DNA from: Monodelphis domestica | Lineage: Eukaryota > Chordata > Mammalia > Didelphimorphia > Didelphidae | Direction of reading: 5' to 3' | Assembly: GCF_027887165.1 (NCBI RefSeq) | Contig: NC_077232.1 | Coordinates: 18,554,755 to 18,618,754, forward strand | Length of the DNA: 64,000 nt | Program-made: the position numbers and the translations under genes | The notes under the pieces: generated by a model | The model's database searches: none | Told to the model about the DNA's origin: nothing | The model's input: the letters and a program-made list of their open reading frames with translations, nothing else | Part shown: one piece after another, positions 11,346-22,740 of the stretch | How the letters are laid out: every line of letters begins with the position of its first letter | Numbering within the stretch: the first letter of the stretch is position 1

Positions 11346-13004
11346 CAAACTTCTTATAAAATAATAAACTCCATGAAAATAGGAAGTATCATGATTTTGT
11401 ATTTCTTTTCATACTGCTAAATATAGTGCATGGTACAAAATAATTATTTAATGAATTTGTTCTTCATTCATCTTCTATGAAGCAAACATATTATGGGCTA
11501 GAACCCTAATCAAAGACCAAAAATCATAGATCCTGCCCTTCATTAACATTATAAATAAACAATTCTAATATATAAGTTGTCTTTACAATTTTAATAAAGA
11601 AGGATTTTGATATTTTAAAAATATACCTGAATATCCTTATCATTTCCTATTTATTTTCAACCTTATTGAGAGACTGGTAGACTATTGTAATTTTTCATAT
11701 TTTACAATCCATATTCTTAATGATATATGAGGTTATAGATAGATGAAAACAAGAGGAAAAGTTTGATATGCCCCAGTAGGGCTCCAGGGACCTGGATGCA
11801 ATGGTATTATGTGTATATCAGGTCAGATATCAGAGGTCTGGGGAAAAATCTTGAGTTGAATGGAGGAGTAATTCACACAATCCTACAGTCAGAGTGGTCC
11901 CAGAAATCATCAAATTTTATCTATTCCTGAAATGGGATATTTTCTACAACACATACAGTAAGTGGATATCCCACTTGAAGGATACAGTGAAGAAGAATTC
12001 TTCAGGTGACATTATGAGTTTGGAATTGCTCCATATTTTAAGAAAATGTTTCCTTGTAAGAAAACAAATTCACCTCAAAATTCTAGCCATAATTCCAAAG
12101 AATATCTCTGTATCCCTCTTCCATGAAATGTGGAATCTAATTCGTTACCCATCCATACCAAAATTTTCCTTCTCCTAGATGAATATATGCTCTTATTAAT
12201 CCTTATAAGGAATAGTCTACCGTAGATTTTCTAAGTCTTATTCTTCTTCCCAAGATATCACATCCTGAACTGAATAAAATTTTCAGATGTACTCTAAGAT
12301 GATCAAAGAATATAAATAACATCACCTCTATCAGTAAGGCCAAAAGCTTATTCAATATGGTCATGTAAGACATTAGCATTTAAGCTTCCAAATCCTACAA
12401 TTGATGGATAATTTTTTCTAGTTCACTAATACTCACTGAAGTTTTGCAGATGAATAATGCCTTCTTTAGAGTGACCTAGTGCCAGCTGTCTTGAGTCCAA
12501 AGAAAGTGTCAAGTTCAATATGGGAAAGAAACACCAAAGACCTACCATAGACTCTCATGCCTGACCACGACTTCTAGGCTCTCATAGAACACATTTACTC
12601 CTGGGAAAAGACCTGCAAAAAAGATTTCTTTCTTTCTCTCTTCTTGGTGTGTTACTTTCACAATAAAAATCTGTGATGGGGAGAATATAAGGTACAAAGA
12701 TCTGAACATAATCAATTGGAAAGAATGTCCAACAATGACCAACAAAAGGCATCTAAGGCTCCTCAGCAGTCAAAGATGCAATGGATAATCAAAGCAGTTC
12801 TTTTAAACAGTTGGTTTCATTAGATATCCAAAGTAAAATGATGGAAATTAAACTAAGGTTTGTTGATCGCACAATGATAAAGGTTGGAGTTTGCTTCTTT
12901 TGACTCAGAGAGGAGGGATTTCCATAACCAAAGGCAATAGGGAAAACACAGAAATTAATAACATCCTCTGGAATTCTAGTGGTGAGTAAATATATTTTTC
13001 TACC
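11346..13004. other. Non-coding duplicated sequence
   Basis: AT-rich DNA with paralogous sequence at 47100-48564 and 55891-56095 in the inverted unit. Short open stretches in it are not conserved as frames between copies, which argues against a gene. Confidence 0.6.
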
Positions 13005-13165
13005 TTTCTTTAGTCATATTTTTCTAATTACAAGTAAATATACTTTATAGTATTCATTTGTTGATGTTTTGCAACCCATGTCTCTCCCTCCTCCCTGCTG
13101 AGATGATAGGCAATATTTTTGTGTAAGAAGATCCTTTCCCCCTTATCTTTGGTATATTTACAATG
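13005..13165 (-). mobile_element. L1 3' UTR fragment
   Basis: Minus-strand L1 3' UTR piece with a CCCTCCTCCCTGCTGAG tract. Its reversed copy lies at 46965-47100, close to the inversion breakpoint. Confidence 0.5.
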
Positions 13166-13299
13166 ATTGGGGGACTAGTGTCCCCAATTGATCACTTAAC
13201 ATAATTATTTTGTAACTCTAAAATCTTCTAACTACATGTACATACAAAATTCATCTCCTAAGAAGAAACTACAATAGTTAGAGATGAGAGGGAATTAGA

Positions 13300-13450
13300 A
13301 GAGAGAGAGAGACAATAAAAAGCATTGACAAAAAACAATTATGGTACACTCCCCTTTTGGCATAAGAGTGTACATTAAAAAAATGCTCAATCAACCTTCA
13401 GTTCAATCAACTGCACCACAAAGTTCATTCTGGATCTTCCTGATGTGGTG
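13300..13450 (-). repeat. Unclassified interspersed repeat
   Basis: Contains CTCCCCTTTTGGCATAAGAG, the reverse complement of a motif near 16655-16675. The two share about 150 bp around it, including a GATC..GAATGAACTTTG segment. Family not identified. Confidence 0.45.
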
Positions 13451-14282
13451 AATTTTTTTCAGGCATCTTTTTTTTTTTGAACAGTCCATTCTCTGGATTT
13501 TAAGAGTTAGCAATCTTCTTTTCCTTGAAGACATTTCTTGAACAAAAACTTTAAATCTTGGATTTTATGAAAATAAATCATAGAATAAGAAGAATGGCAA
13601 GAGTTAGGCAACTGTGATTAATGACTTGTTCAAAGCCACAAAACTGTAAAAATGGAGATTTGAACCCCAGACTTCAATCCCCAGAAGACCTTGGTTCTTC
13701 CCAGAATACCCTATAATCTCATCTGAGTCTCCACCTAGCTGAGATCACAATTTGGTATTTAATAGGCTCTCTTCCTCCCAAGACCTCTTTCTCTACTCAG
13801 ACATTTTAACATAATCGCTCATTTTGTCCCAGCCCTGCCCACCTGGCTCCTGGTTCTGCTCTTGCTCCAGGCCTCCAGCCATCTCACTCTCCTGGTCCTG
13901 CCCCCACCGGCTTCAGCTCCAGCCCCAGCAACTCTAGCCTCAGAGCCAGATCACTCATTGCCCCAGGCCCAGCCCTAGGACCCAGGCTGCTGGTAGCTGC
14001 TGTGACTTCTGGTATCACAATCCAGCAGGTAAAAATGGGGTGTTCTTTCATTAGGCTACAATTAGCCTCCATGTGGCAGGGGGCAGGGTACCACAAAGGG
14101 GGAGAATGAGGAGAAGGAAGAAACTTTTCCAAACAGGAAGTTATAAGCATGGCTTATGTCAAAAGGTATCTTTTCAATGCACTGGGTCCTTTTATTTATC
14201 TTACCTGAAATTCAGGAGAGGATTTCAACTCCTTGCAACTCTTTGGCCCAATTTGAGATTCCAAAAACCCACCCTCACTATG

Positions 14283-14465
14283 GAGGGGTAGCTGGGTGGC
14301 TCAGTGGATTAAGAGCCAGGCCTACAGATGGGAGGTCCTGGGTTCAAATCTGGCCTCAGACACTTCCTGGCTGTGTTACCCTGGGCAAGTCACTTGAACC
14401 CCATTCCCTACCCCTTACCAATCTTCTGCCTTCTGACAATAGGCATCTAAATGGATTTAAAAAAA
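14283..14465 (+). repeat. tRNA-derived marsupial SINE (Mar1/WSINE-like)
   Basis: Well-preserved plus-strand SINE starting GGGTAGCTGGGTGGCTCAGT, with GGTTCAAATCTGGCCTCAGA and CTGGGCAAGTCACTTGAACC, and ending in an A-rich tail. It is the best preserved SINE here and so probably among the youngest. Confidence 0.88.
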
Positions 14466-16823
14466 ACCCAAGGAACTTTAAAGAGACTGGAGGTTATATT
14501 TTTAAGGCTTTTCAGACTCCAATGTTTTATAAAAATCTCTGTATTTTATTTCATTTTGCTGATTGTTTTGCTTAATATTTAATTTTGTTGGTTTTAAGTT
14601 CATATATTAATGCATTCAATACTATTCTGTTACACTGAATCATTTTAATGTACTGGGTTTTAACTACTGTTATATTCTGTTGCTTTTCCCCTATAACTAT
14701 ACTGAATAAACATTATTGAATAAGCCTATATAATAACAGCCCTTTTTCTTTATTCACTTTGTAAATTGTCACATAGAGGATAGATGGATTTTATCAGAAC
14801 TGGTTACAATTGTATAACATCTTTTGGAAAATATAATAAGTTATAGGTAAATATCTCAAGTTGATTTTAAGGGGTCCTTTAAACATGATTTTTATATTTT
14901 TTTCCAACAACTCTGGTAATTTTTCCTGTTTCTAACATGAGATAAAGTTCATTTTAGTAGCTGAAGTGAAATACAATTTAATTCCTACATCCCACATTTA
15001 TAAAAATGTGAAAGGAAGGGATATCACAGTCTCATACCAAAGGAGCTGGGAAGTTACTCCCAGGCCATGGTACCCCTGGATGACTCTCAAAAGATGAGCA
15101 TCACTCATTTATAACTCATTAGCTCACTTTACCCAACATCAACAGTACAGAGTTTGGGTTTTTTTTCCTAGACTCCTCTGACACATTTTTTAATGATCTC
15201 TAGATTTCTTGACAATTTCTAAATGCAGATAAGTTTTACTTTGTTTAAAAATATATTTGCCAAGGTTGAAAGATTTTCTAAATTTGTAAAAATTATGACA
15301 AATATCCATCAGTTCATAGGTTCTTTAAATATCATAGAGTAGACTCATATTAAATATGATAGTGGGTTTGTTTGCTACTGTACTTAATTGGGATATTGAG
15401 AATTTGGGGGATTTTGAACTACTGTTCTTTATAAAAAACTGTTGCTTTGTAAAATTCATTTGCTCATACTCACAGTGGATCATGGCCAGGTATGAAGAGA
15501 AATGGATCTCATTTTTGGTGAGAAAGCTTTGTATTCTATATTTCCTTAGCTGGCACAGTGTGTCAATGATTATAAGCTATTTTTTAAAATTTTTAAACTC
15601 TTTTATTATTATATTTTTCTTGCATGTGCAATATACTATTTCAGTTTTTTTTATTTTTTCTCTCCTTTTTTATATTTGAAGCACATGTCAATAGTATTAA
15701 GATTTTCTTTACCTTTTTAGATTTAGCAGTAATATAAGTTTAAAATATATTTGCTTTAATGTCAATGCATGCCCCAAAAGCTAGAGACTATAAAAATGAT
15801 TCCACTGATTATTTTTTAAAAATATGGGACTTTGCTTTATCATTCTGTCTGATTACAGGACAAATTATACAAAAGAGCCATTGCACAGGGCCAAAGAAGC
15901 AAAAAGCTAAACCTGAATTGTGCCAAAAGAGCACACAGGTAAAAAAAATCAATCCAGAAAAGATTGATACACTTCTAAGCCAATACAAAGGACTTGAACC
16001 TAGTGTGAAGACTTGAGGTTGTGATGCTTAACATTCATTAAGACGTAAGACTTTCTTGTATCCACACTATTTGTGAAAATACTTACAGACAAGTATCTCA
16101 AATTTGTCTACTACTGGCTCCTATAATCTAGTCCCTTTTCTGTCTTTCATAATGTGGCAAATTTCTGTAGTCCTGGCTACTGACTGGGTAAATGCTTAAT
16201 TGTTTATATCATTTTAATTGGGCCCTGATTCAAGGACCTGTTATAGTTTTATTTTTCCTTACTTAGAATTTTTACACATTTGACTTTGAAAGTCTATATT
16301 TCATCCAAAATTATCTTTTTTAATTTGTATTTTTCTGATTTTTTTTAATTTCTATTGCCATTTGATCCATATACATCATAACTCAACCATCCATCCCTAA
16401 ATGATCTCTGTGTTTTTCAATCACCTCCTTCAGTGGTGGTATGTAAAAATGTAAAATGTATTATTATCTTAAATTGCAAAGTTTAAATTTCTTGAGAGAG
16501 AAATTTTAGATTAAGAAACATACTACCTCTCCAAATCCAGAAACTGAACGTTTTGGAGAAGACACCATGAAGATGCCTCCACAGAAAACAAGCTGCACGA
16601 GAAGGATCAAGAATGAACTTTGGGTGTGGATTTTGAATGCATTTGTTTTGTATGTATACTCTTATGCCAAAGGGGATTGCCCCCTAACTTTTTGTCAATG
16701 CATCTAGTAATCATTTGGGTTGTTTTTTTTCCTCTTATCCTCAAATTATTGTAATCTTTAAGCTGATTATGTTTCATGATGCTTTTGGAGAAACTGGTTT
16801 CCCAATACTATCACAGGTGGGTA
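14466..16823. other. Interior of the LTR element, no coding domain recognised
   Basis: AT-rich, with only short scattered open stretches and no retroviral protein motif that I can identify. A repeat related to 13300-13450 lies at about 16550-16740. Confidence 0.5.
16550..16740 (+). repeat. Unclassified interspersed repeat (inverse of 13300-13450)
   Basis: Shares CTCTTATGCCAAAGGGGATT and flanking sequence with the minus-strand copy at 13300-13450. Because it lies just before the right LTR it may be part of the element interior, but the other copy lies outside the element. Confidence 0.4.
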
Positions 16824-17065
16824 TGTAAAAATGAAGATTTGAACCTGAGACTTCAATCCCCAGAAGTCCTTGGTACTTCCCAGAATGCCCTATAATCTGT
16901 CCTGAACCTCCACCTGGGCGAGATCACAATTTAATATTTAATGGGCTCTCTGACTTCTAAGATCTCTTCCTCTACTCGGTCATTGCAACATGTAGTACGT
17001 AGGTTGTGAATGGGCTAATAAGTCCTAGGCACTTTCTTTATTATTTTGTATCTTTGATTTTTAAT

Positions 17066-17631
17066 GGTATGGTAGTAGTCTCTCGGTAACTGAGAATGAT
17101 GATTGTCTTTGTGCGTTTCGCACAAAGACACTTGTGCGTGAAAGAGATTTAAGTGGAAGAGTCAATGCACAGAGACAGTCCCACTCTCTCAGCGTTGGAA
17201 GCCTGGGTCCAATGGCACAAAAAATCATTACACCTGGAGACTTCCTCAGCTGCATTGGATGGCCGTGTTGTTCTTTGTGCTCCAACACGCCCTAAGCACT
17301 CCACAGTGCTTTGCTGCGTCGCCATCTCAGCCGTTAAACCTTCTTGTTGGTTTCTTCCATCTGTTCAGCCAAAGCAGTCTTCACATGCTGGGTGAGCAAA
17401 GCCCTAGTTCACCAGGGGTCTATGACCCAATGGCTACCCTCACAAGGTTTAGCCAGCCTGTTGAAGCCGTTGCCCAGGGTGTGGCCACTGCTGCATGCTA
17501 GCAGCTACTGGGAGCCACAAGTGAGAGCTGGGTGTCAGGTGGGGGTCAGTGGCTGGAGAGCTGCCCTAAGAGGGCATGACAAGCCCTCCATACCAGAGAT
17601 ACTACCCCTCTCTGAACACCCCATACACCCC
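17066..17631 (-). mobile_element. RTE-tailed SINE (RTESINE-type)
   Basis: A 566-bp minus-strand element. Its 3' end shares the terminal sequence of the RTE LINEs at 26121-28033 and 33510-34990 (GTAGTCTCTCGGTAACTGAG, then ATTGTCTTTGTGC, read on the plus strand). It is flanked by an imperfect 12-bp duplication at 17054-17065 and 17632-17643 (TTGATTTTTAAT and TTGATTTCTAAT). It lacks coding capacity and was presumably mobilised by the RTE machinery through the shared tail. It sits inside the right LTR of the 13645-17706 element. Confidence 0.75.
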
Positions 17632-17799
17632 TTGATTTCTAATAATAATCAATAAACTTCATAAAATATAATACTTTTATTACTAGAAACTAATTTAATT
17701 TTTACAAATTAGGTTGTGTTTAAGGCCATATTTGAACCCAGGACCCCCTATCTCCAGGGCTAGTTTCTTATACACTAAGGTAACAAGTTGCTCACATTG

Positions 17800-19020
17800 G
17801 AAGTCCTTTTCAAAAATTATACCCAGAGTATGACCAGTCAATATTTACGAGCATAGCTCCTCTGGAGGAGATCACTATTATTCACCATCAAAACAAATAT
17901 CTGACTAGTTTTCACTATTAAGACAGGACATTAGCCTAGCTGATGCAATAATGCCACTTAAGGAAGGGAGAGAAGGCAGCAGATAGTAGATGTATCAAAT
18001 CACCATAATCACCATCTTCAATACCACCAGATATTAGACTCTCTTGTGGAGGTTAGAATCTCTCATGGAGACAGCCCTTATAATAGAGTCTAGTATGTTA
18101 CAATTATCTAATGTCCATAATTGAAAAAAAAAAAAAACCTCATGTGGAGAAAAGAACTACTAACTAGTATTACTAAATAAAAATAACAACAAAAACTCAT
18201 ATTTATATAGCATCTACTATTTGCCAGGCAAAGTGCTATGTGCTTTATAAATATCATTTCATTGTATTCTCACAACATCCAATGGACATCAATGCTATCT
18301 GGGAGATCAAGAAACTATTTCCCGTACCACCAATACAAATCATTAAACAATTACCACTGAATGAAACTAAGGGACCTAGAATAGTGGAAATTGTGAAGCT
18401 ATCTACAATGCTTTCAGCATATTCCCTATAGCCATCATCCAAGGGGAGTAGTATTCTGGAGATATAATCTGGCAAATTTTTATCCATATTGTATACTCTG
18501 TACTTTCTCTGTAACCAGTTCTACTGAAGGTCTAGGGAGTAAAATATTCTTGCCACCAAAGATTTTGACCACTTGAAAATGGTTGATCATTAGATATTGA
18601 TATGGTTTTTTTACCACTGAAATAAAAATGAACATTAATATAAATGGAAATGGCATGAAGGCATATGTATTACAAAGTGCTCTAGTAAAGCAGTCTAGTC
18701 CTTTATATAACACTTGCATCAGAAAAGTCCTGTATGTGTCTTTTCTGACCTCCTGAGAATATGGGATGTTTTTTTTTAATATGTATCACCAGAATAGTAG
18801 GGACCTAATGAATGTTTTTTCACTAATCACTTATTCATTATTACTTTTTATCATTGTGAGTACAACAAATTAGTTAGTCACATAATTCTCTTCAATAAAC
18901 ACAATAGGCTTCATTGTACAGGAAAATCTCATTCATTATTGTCAGGAGAAAATCTGAAAGTTTTGAAGAATGTACATATTTGCAGACATCACTATTGTCC
19001 CATTTATGATATGTTTGAGT
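17800..19020 (+). other. Duplicated block Y, copy 1
   Basis: Non-coding block present three times: here, at 28346-29375 plus 30195-30330, and at 57186-58109 plus 60201-60330. It includes a minus-strand MIR piece at about 18195-18370 and a poly(A) run near 18123-18136. No gene. Confidence 0.75.
18195..18370 (-). repeat. MIR-like SINE
   Basis: Minus-strand MIR core: AGCATCTACTATTTGCCAGG, then CTTTATAAATATC and CTCACAACATCC. Copies at 28670-28800 and 57440-57580 derive from the same insertion. Confidence 0.75.
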
Positions 19021-19059
19021 TAGAGCAGAGTTTCCATTCACTCTTTAAAATTTATTTTT

Positions 19060-20340
19060 AATTTTTCCAAAAATTTTATGATAAACATTCCCAGAAATTC
19101 CAAACCATTACCACCAGAAAGACAGCTACTATAAACATATCATTTATTTTCCTCATTCTCTGATACTCTTGTGAAACAGACCCAGAAATACTATGGCTGC
19201 TTCTAAGGATGTACACAGTTCGAGAGCTTTGGGTATAATTTCAAATTGTTCTCTAAATGGTTAGATAACTTCACAGTTACACCAACAGGATATGAATGTA
19301 CTCATTTTTTCACAATCTCACCAATATTTACAATTTAGCTCTTTTTTAATTTTAGCCAATTTGGGTTTGTTATACTACTTCAGAATACTTTTAGTATATA
19401 TTTTGCTGGGTAGTTGATTCTTGGTTGTAGACCCAGTTCCCTTGCTTTCCAGAATATCATATTCTATACCTTCTGTTCCTTCAGTGTGGATTCAGCTAGG
19501 TTCTGTGTTATCCTAACTATGGTTCCATGTTATCTGAATGGTTTCTTCTTACTAGTTTGTAGTATCTTTTCCTTGGTCTGATAATTCATGAATTTGGCTA
19601 TATTATTTCTTGGGCATTGTCAATTGGAGATTAAATCCAAGTAGTAATATGTGAATTCTTTCAATCTCCACTGTTCCCTCTTATTCAAGGATGTTGGGGC
19701 AGTTTTCTTGGAAAATTTCCTGTAGAATTATGTCTAGTCTTTTTCTCTTGTCATGATTTTCCAGTAGTACAATATTTTTTCCCATTCTTTCCCCCTGCCA
19801 TTGGCTGTAATCTTGCTCCCCTGATTATTTGCTGGATCTGTGGGTTTGGGCTGTACTGTCTGAAGGGGCTTCATTACTGCTCTGCTAATTGACTAAATTA
19901 GGCTGATGGAGTATTAATGAGCCCTGAGGTCAGATCATTCCCAGCTGGCAGCAGAAGCTAACGATGTGGGTGCAGGTGAGTGGAGGCTGAAGTGAGCTGT
20001 GCTTCCTTCCCTATTATCAAGGTATTCTGTTAAGATTGCAGCCTTTGCTCTGGGATCCAAGTCAGCAGGATTCTTCCTGCAGCTCCCAGTGTAGTTGATG
20101 GGAGAAGGGTGTTGGAGATTGATATGTTTTTGAAATCGGTGAAATATACATCTTATGATGAGTGGGTACTTGATTCTTGAGAATGTATCTCAGTTTCTTA
20201 TTGAGTCCCAATTGCTTAGAATGCTTTTTAAACTGATATTAGCTCATGATCTCCTTCAGCTATTTCCTATATGATTGGCATACCTTCCATTAGAAGATTT
20301 TCATCTTCCTGTTACTGAGTCACAAGGTGAATAGGCCCTG
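19060..20340 (-). mobile_element. HAL1-like half-L1, with internal deletion
   Basis: Minus-strand L1 derivative. From right to left it has a 5' UTR-like part (about 19800-20340), an ORF1 C-terminal region (about 19400-19750) matching 53580-53860 of the full-length L1, and then directly the L1 ORF2 C-terminal tail and 3' end (19060-19380). This skips endonuclease and reverse transcriptase. ORF1 joined to a short tail is the HAL1 layout known from mammals. Compared with its paralog at 60330-62140 it lacks about 0.5 kb of ORF1 around 19757. Confidence 0.65.
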
Positions 20341-20359
20341 AACCTGTATAGGAGCAGAC

Positions 20360-20580
20360 CCTATTGAAAAAAACTAACTTGATAACTTATAAGAAATTAT
20401 AGGAATAAGCTAAGAAGAGGTTACTTAGAAAATAGCTAAATAGATTACATTCTGGTTGCTTTATATCCTTACTATAATTTTACTAATTAGTAATCAGTCA
20501 TTATCTTTAATTAATCACTTTCTTTGGCTAAATACTGGGTAATTCTAATATCTCAAATCTTATTTTTTATATTAAATGAG
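20360..20580 (+). other. Block P, copy in unit 1
   Basis: Matches 100-360 and 62220-62450 in direct orientation. Non-coding. Confidence 0.6.
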
Positions 20581-20599
20581 GGATTCTCATTATCTTCAG

Positions 20600-21070
20600 T
20601 CCCTCTTCTGGTCCTGAGGATCATCATAGTCTATGGACGATGCAAGATGTTTACAACAGTCCTCACAGAGGATATTCCTCTAAGGATCAATGCACAATAC
20701 AGAGGTGGCATTCTCGTACTGAGACTCATCTGTACAATTATTTATCTAAGACTAAAAGAATGGATATTATGTATAGGGAATTTGTTAAAGTTGTTTGATT
20801 ACAAAAGAAATTTAATGAAAAAAACAATATATTTATATGAAGCTGAGATAAAATATAAGAAACTAAACTCAATAATGTGGAGGTCTCATCATAGTGATCG
20901 AATAACATATTTTGCTTGATTTCTTTTTTTCTATATTGGTTTCTAGAATATTCTCAATAACTCTGTTACTCTCACTAGAATTGTTTATATACACTTATGG
21001 TATTTTTCTAAGAATGTTTGTTAGACTTTTTAGAAATGGTATAATCTAGGTATAGACATTAATCTTATGA
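20600..21070 (+). other. Block Q
   Basis: Non-coding sequence shared with 62803-63230 but not found next to the other two P copies. An open stretch spans part of it (20524-20919), but the paralog has no matching frame, so I do not call a gene. Confidence 0.55.
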
Positions 21071-21079
21071 ATCTCAGAA

Positions 21080-22740
21080 GAAGGATTTAAACTTCAACAT
21101 AGGAACACTTTCTAGCATAATTAATATGGTCAATAGATTCGGTTAGGACTATCCCAGAAAATGTTTTGCTCTCTTTGGAGTTAGGTATTTTTTCATTCCA
21201 CAGAGTCAAGTATGAGCATCTCAGATAATCAAAAGTAATTACACTACTTACTAGAAGAATGATGAGAAGCCAAAAAGAAATGCAAATATTCTTATTTCTT
21301 AATGGAACGTAAGAATAGGAAACTTGTTTATAATGAAGGTTATGAGCTATGGTCCCCATAAAATATCCAGGAAACATAGTGGGACATTCAGAAACTGATG
21401 TGCCAGTGGTTAGATTCATGAGCTCTGAGATAATTTGATTAAAACCTTCATTAAGGAAGAGGTTTCAGTAATCTCTACTATAAATTCTATAAATTCTTAT
21501 TAGTGTGTTTACCAGACTCTTCATCTGTGATACATTAATCCTAGTTAACCATATCAAAGAAAATGGTTATATAAGTAATTTCCTGCATGATCTCCTAAAG
21601 AGTAAAATTGTATTTGGTCAGGTTCTGTGTGTTGATATTATCCTCCAAAAGGGTCATGATGGTACTACAGTCAGACCCTATTTTGATAGTCTTCATGAAT
21701 ACAATGGATATAGTATTTAAAATAGAATCCTTTAGTCTGGTGTTCTCAATCTTTACGCTGTACTCTGAGGGTACCTTAGAACTTGGTAAGCTCAGTGAGT
21801 ATACTATAGTAAATGATGAAGGGACATCACCAGTACTAGTGATTCTATTTTAGACCAGCTAGGCAAACTAACCCTTTTTTCTGTTGGTAAGGAATGTAAC
21901 TTTATCCAAATGAGACTAGTGATTTAATGTAATATTTCCTTTTTTTTTAATCAAAATCAGTTCCCTAACCTCTACATTTGTATAAGACACCAAAGCTTGA
22001 ATTTTCAGGGGATATATAATAGCTGCAGCATTCATGAAATAACTCATCTTTTGTTGAGTAGTAGCAATATATTTTTGGAGGAAGGTGTTGGTCTTCATGA
22101 TATAATGAAAAAAAGACTACTTAATCTCACCAACATTCCATGGAGGAAGGACAGTAATAAGTATCTCCAGGGACAAAAAGAGGGGGAGAGCATTTATATG
22201 TCTCATTAAGCATCAGACTACACTTGATAGTAGGGAAAAGATTAGATGGTGTTATTATATTTGAAGTTCCAAAAAGAAATGGACATAGTAACAGAAAACA
22301 GACCATTCATAAAACCTGTTGTCTAAATAAGCTTGGATAAGGCAATCTTGGGAACAAATAAACTACTTCTTTAAGCCAGATCATAACTAGAGCAATCATA
22401 AGATTGCACAGAATTCCTATCCATAATATAATAGGTCAGAGGCATATATAAAGATTGCCAGAGTACCATTAGTCTTCAGTAAAATTGTAGGGCACCATTA
22501 AGAGTGAAGGAAAGTTGTAGGTTTCCCTTGAAATCAATGAATCCAGGAGTATATTTGACCAATCTTAATTCCAGTTGGAATGGTCAGGAGAACTTGAAAA
22601 GTGCTTTCCCAAGTAGATTGCAATCTCCTGGGAAGTTGAAAGTTCTTAACATAAACATAAGCTCCTGACAAGAAATTATGCCATGGAATATCTATATGCT
22701 CAGTCTGAACCATTGTTTGGATAGAGCATTTCACAAGGTG
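21080..22740 (-). mobile_element. ERV fossil: integrase C-terminus and envelope-like region
   Basis: Broken class I ERV remnant on the minus strand. At its upstream end (22734-22534) it encodes a retroviral integrase C-terminal domain, with FQVLLTIPTGIKIGQIYSWI close to the gammaretroviral PFQVLLTTPTAIKV...WIH motif. Downstream (21419-21087) lies a hydrophobic anchor stretch fitting the end of an envelope gene. No LTR was identified. Many breaks; old. Related copies are at 375-800, 30560-32480 and 63250-64000. Confidence 0.7.

Larger units (their letters stand above)
10350..13190 (+). other. Segment inverted in the paralogous unit
   Basis: About 2.84 kb of non-coding DNA. It aligns in reverse orientation with 46919-57035 once the 7.3 kb L1 in that copy is set aside. 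Forward homology between units runs up to about 10349 on one side and resumes near 13577 on the other. It contains SINEs at about 10440-10610 and 11075-11345 and an L1 3' fragment at 13005-13165. No gene. Confidence 0.75.
13645..17706 (+). mobile_element. LTR-bearing element, broken, nested insertions
   Basis: LTR element fossil of about 4.06 kb. Direct terminal repeats beginning TGTAAAAATG occur at 13645 and 16824 and match over at least 167 bp. The right LTR has an AATAAA and ends TTTTTACA at 17706. It resembles the solo LTR at 62495-62797, so they are one family. No gag, pol or env domain is recognisable inside, so it is broken or non-autonomous. It is absent from the paralogous site in unit 3 and therefore younger than that duplication. 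A tRNA SINE (14283-14465) and an RTE-tailed SINE (17066-17631) are inserted in it. Confidence 0.65.
13600..17800 (-). repeat. SINE interrupted by an LTR element
   Basis: Minus-strand SINE whose halves are about 13600-13644 and 17707-17800. The uninterrupted SINE stands at 57055-57185 in unit 3, showing the pre-insertion state. Confidence 0.7.

Noticed and set aside
11894-12178. 94-codon open stretch with a similar reading at 47904-48236
   Set aside because: Conserved only as duplicated DNA. Frame ends differ, there is no domain, and the surroundings are non-coding.
13884-14150. Proline-rich open frame on the minus strand
   Set aside because: Lies in a GC- and CT-rich stretch inside the LTR element. 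Low complexity, no homologous domain, absent from the paralogous unit.
17061-17655. Cluster of overlapping open frames
   Set aside because: All lie in the RTE-tailed SINE, whose GC-rich body has few stops by composition.
20524-20919. 131-codon open stretch in block Q
   Set aside because: The paralog at 62450-63080 is not open in the matching frame and is split by an LTR. Probably chance in AT-rich DNA.
21505-21853. Plus-strand open frames at 21505-21853 and 63606-63941 with similar translations
   Set aside because: They lie antisense to the ERV remnant, and their similarity follows from DNA homology between units. No independent gene evidence.
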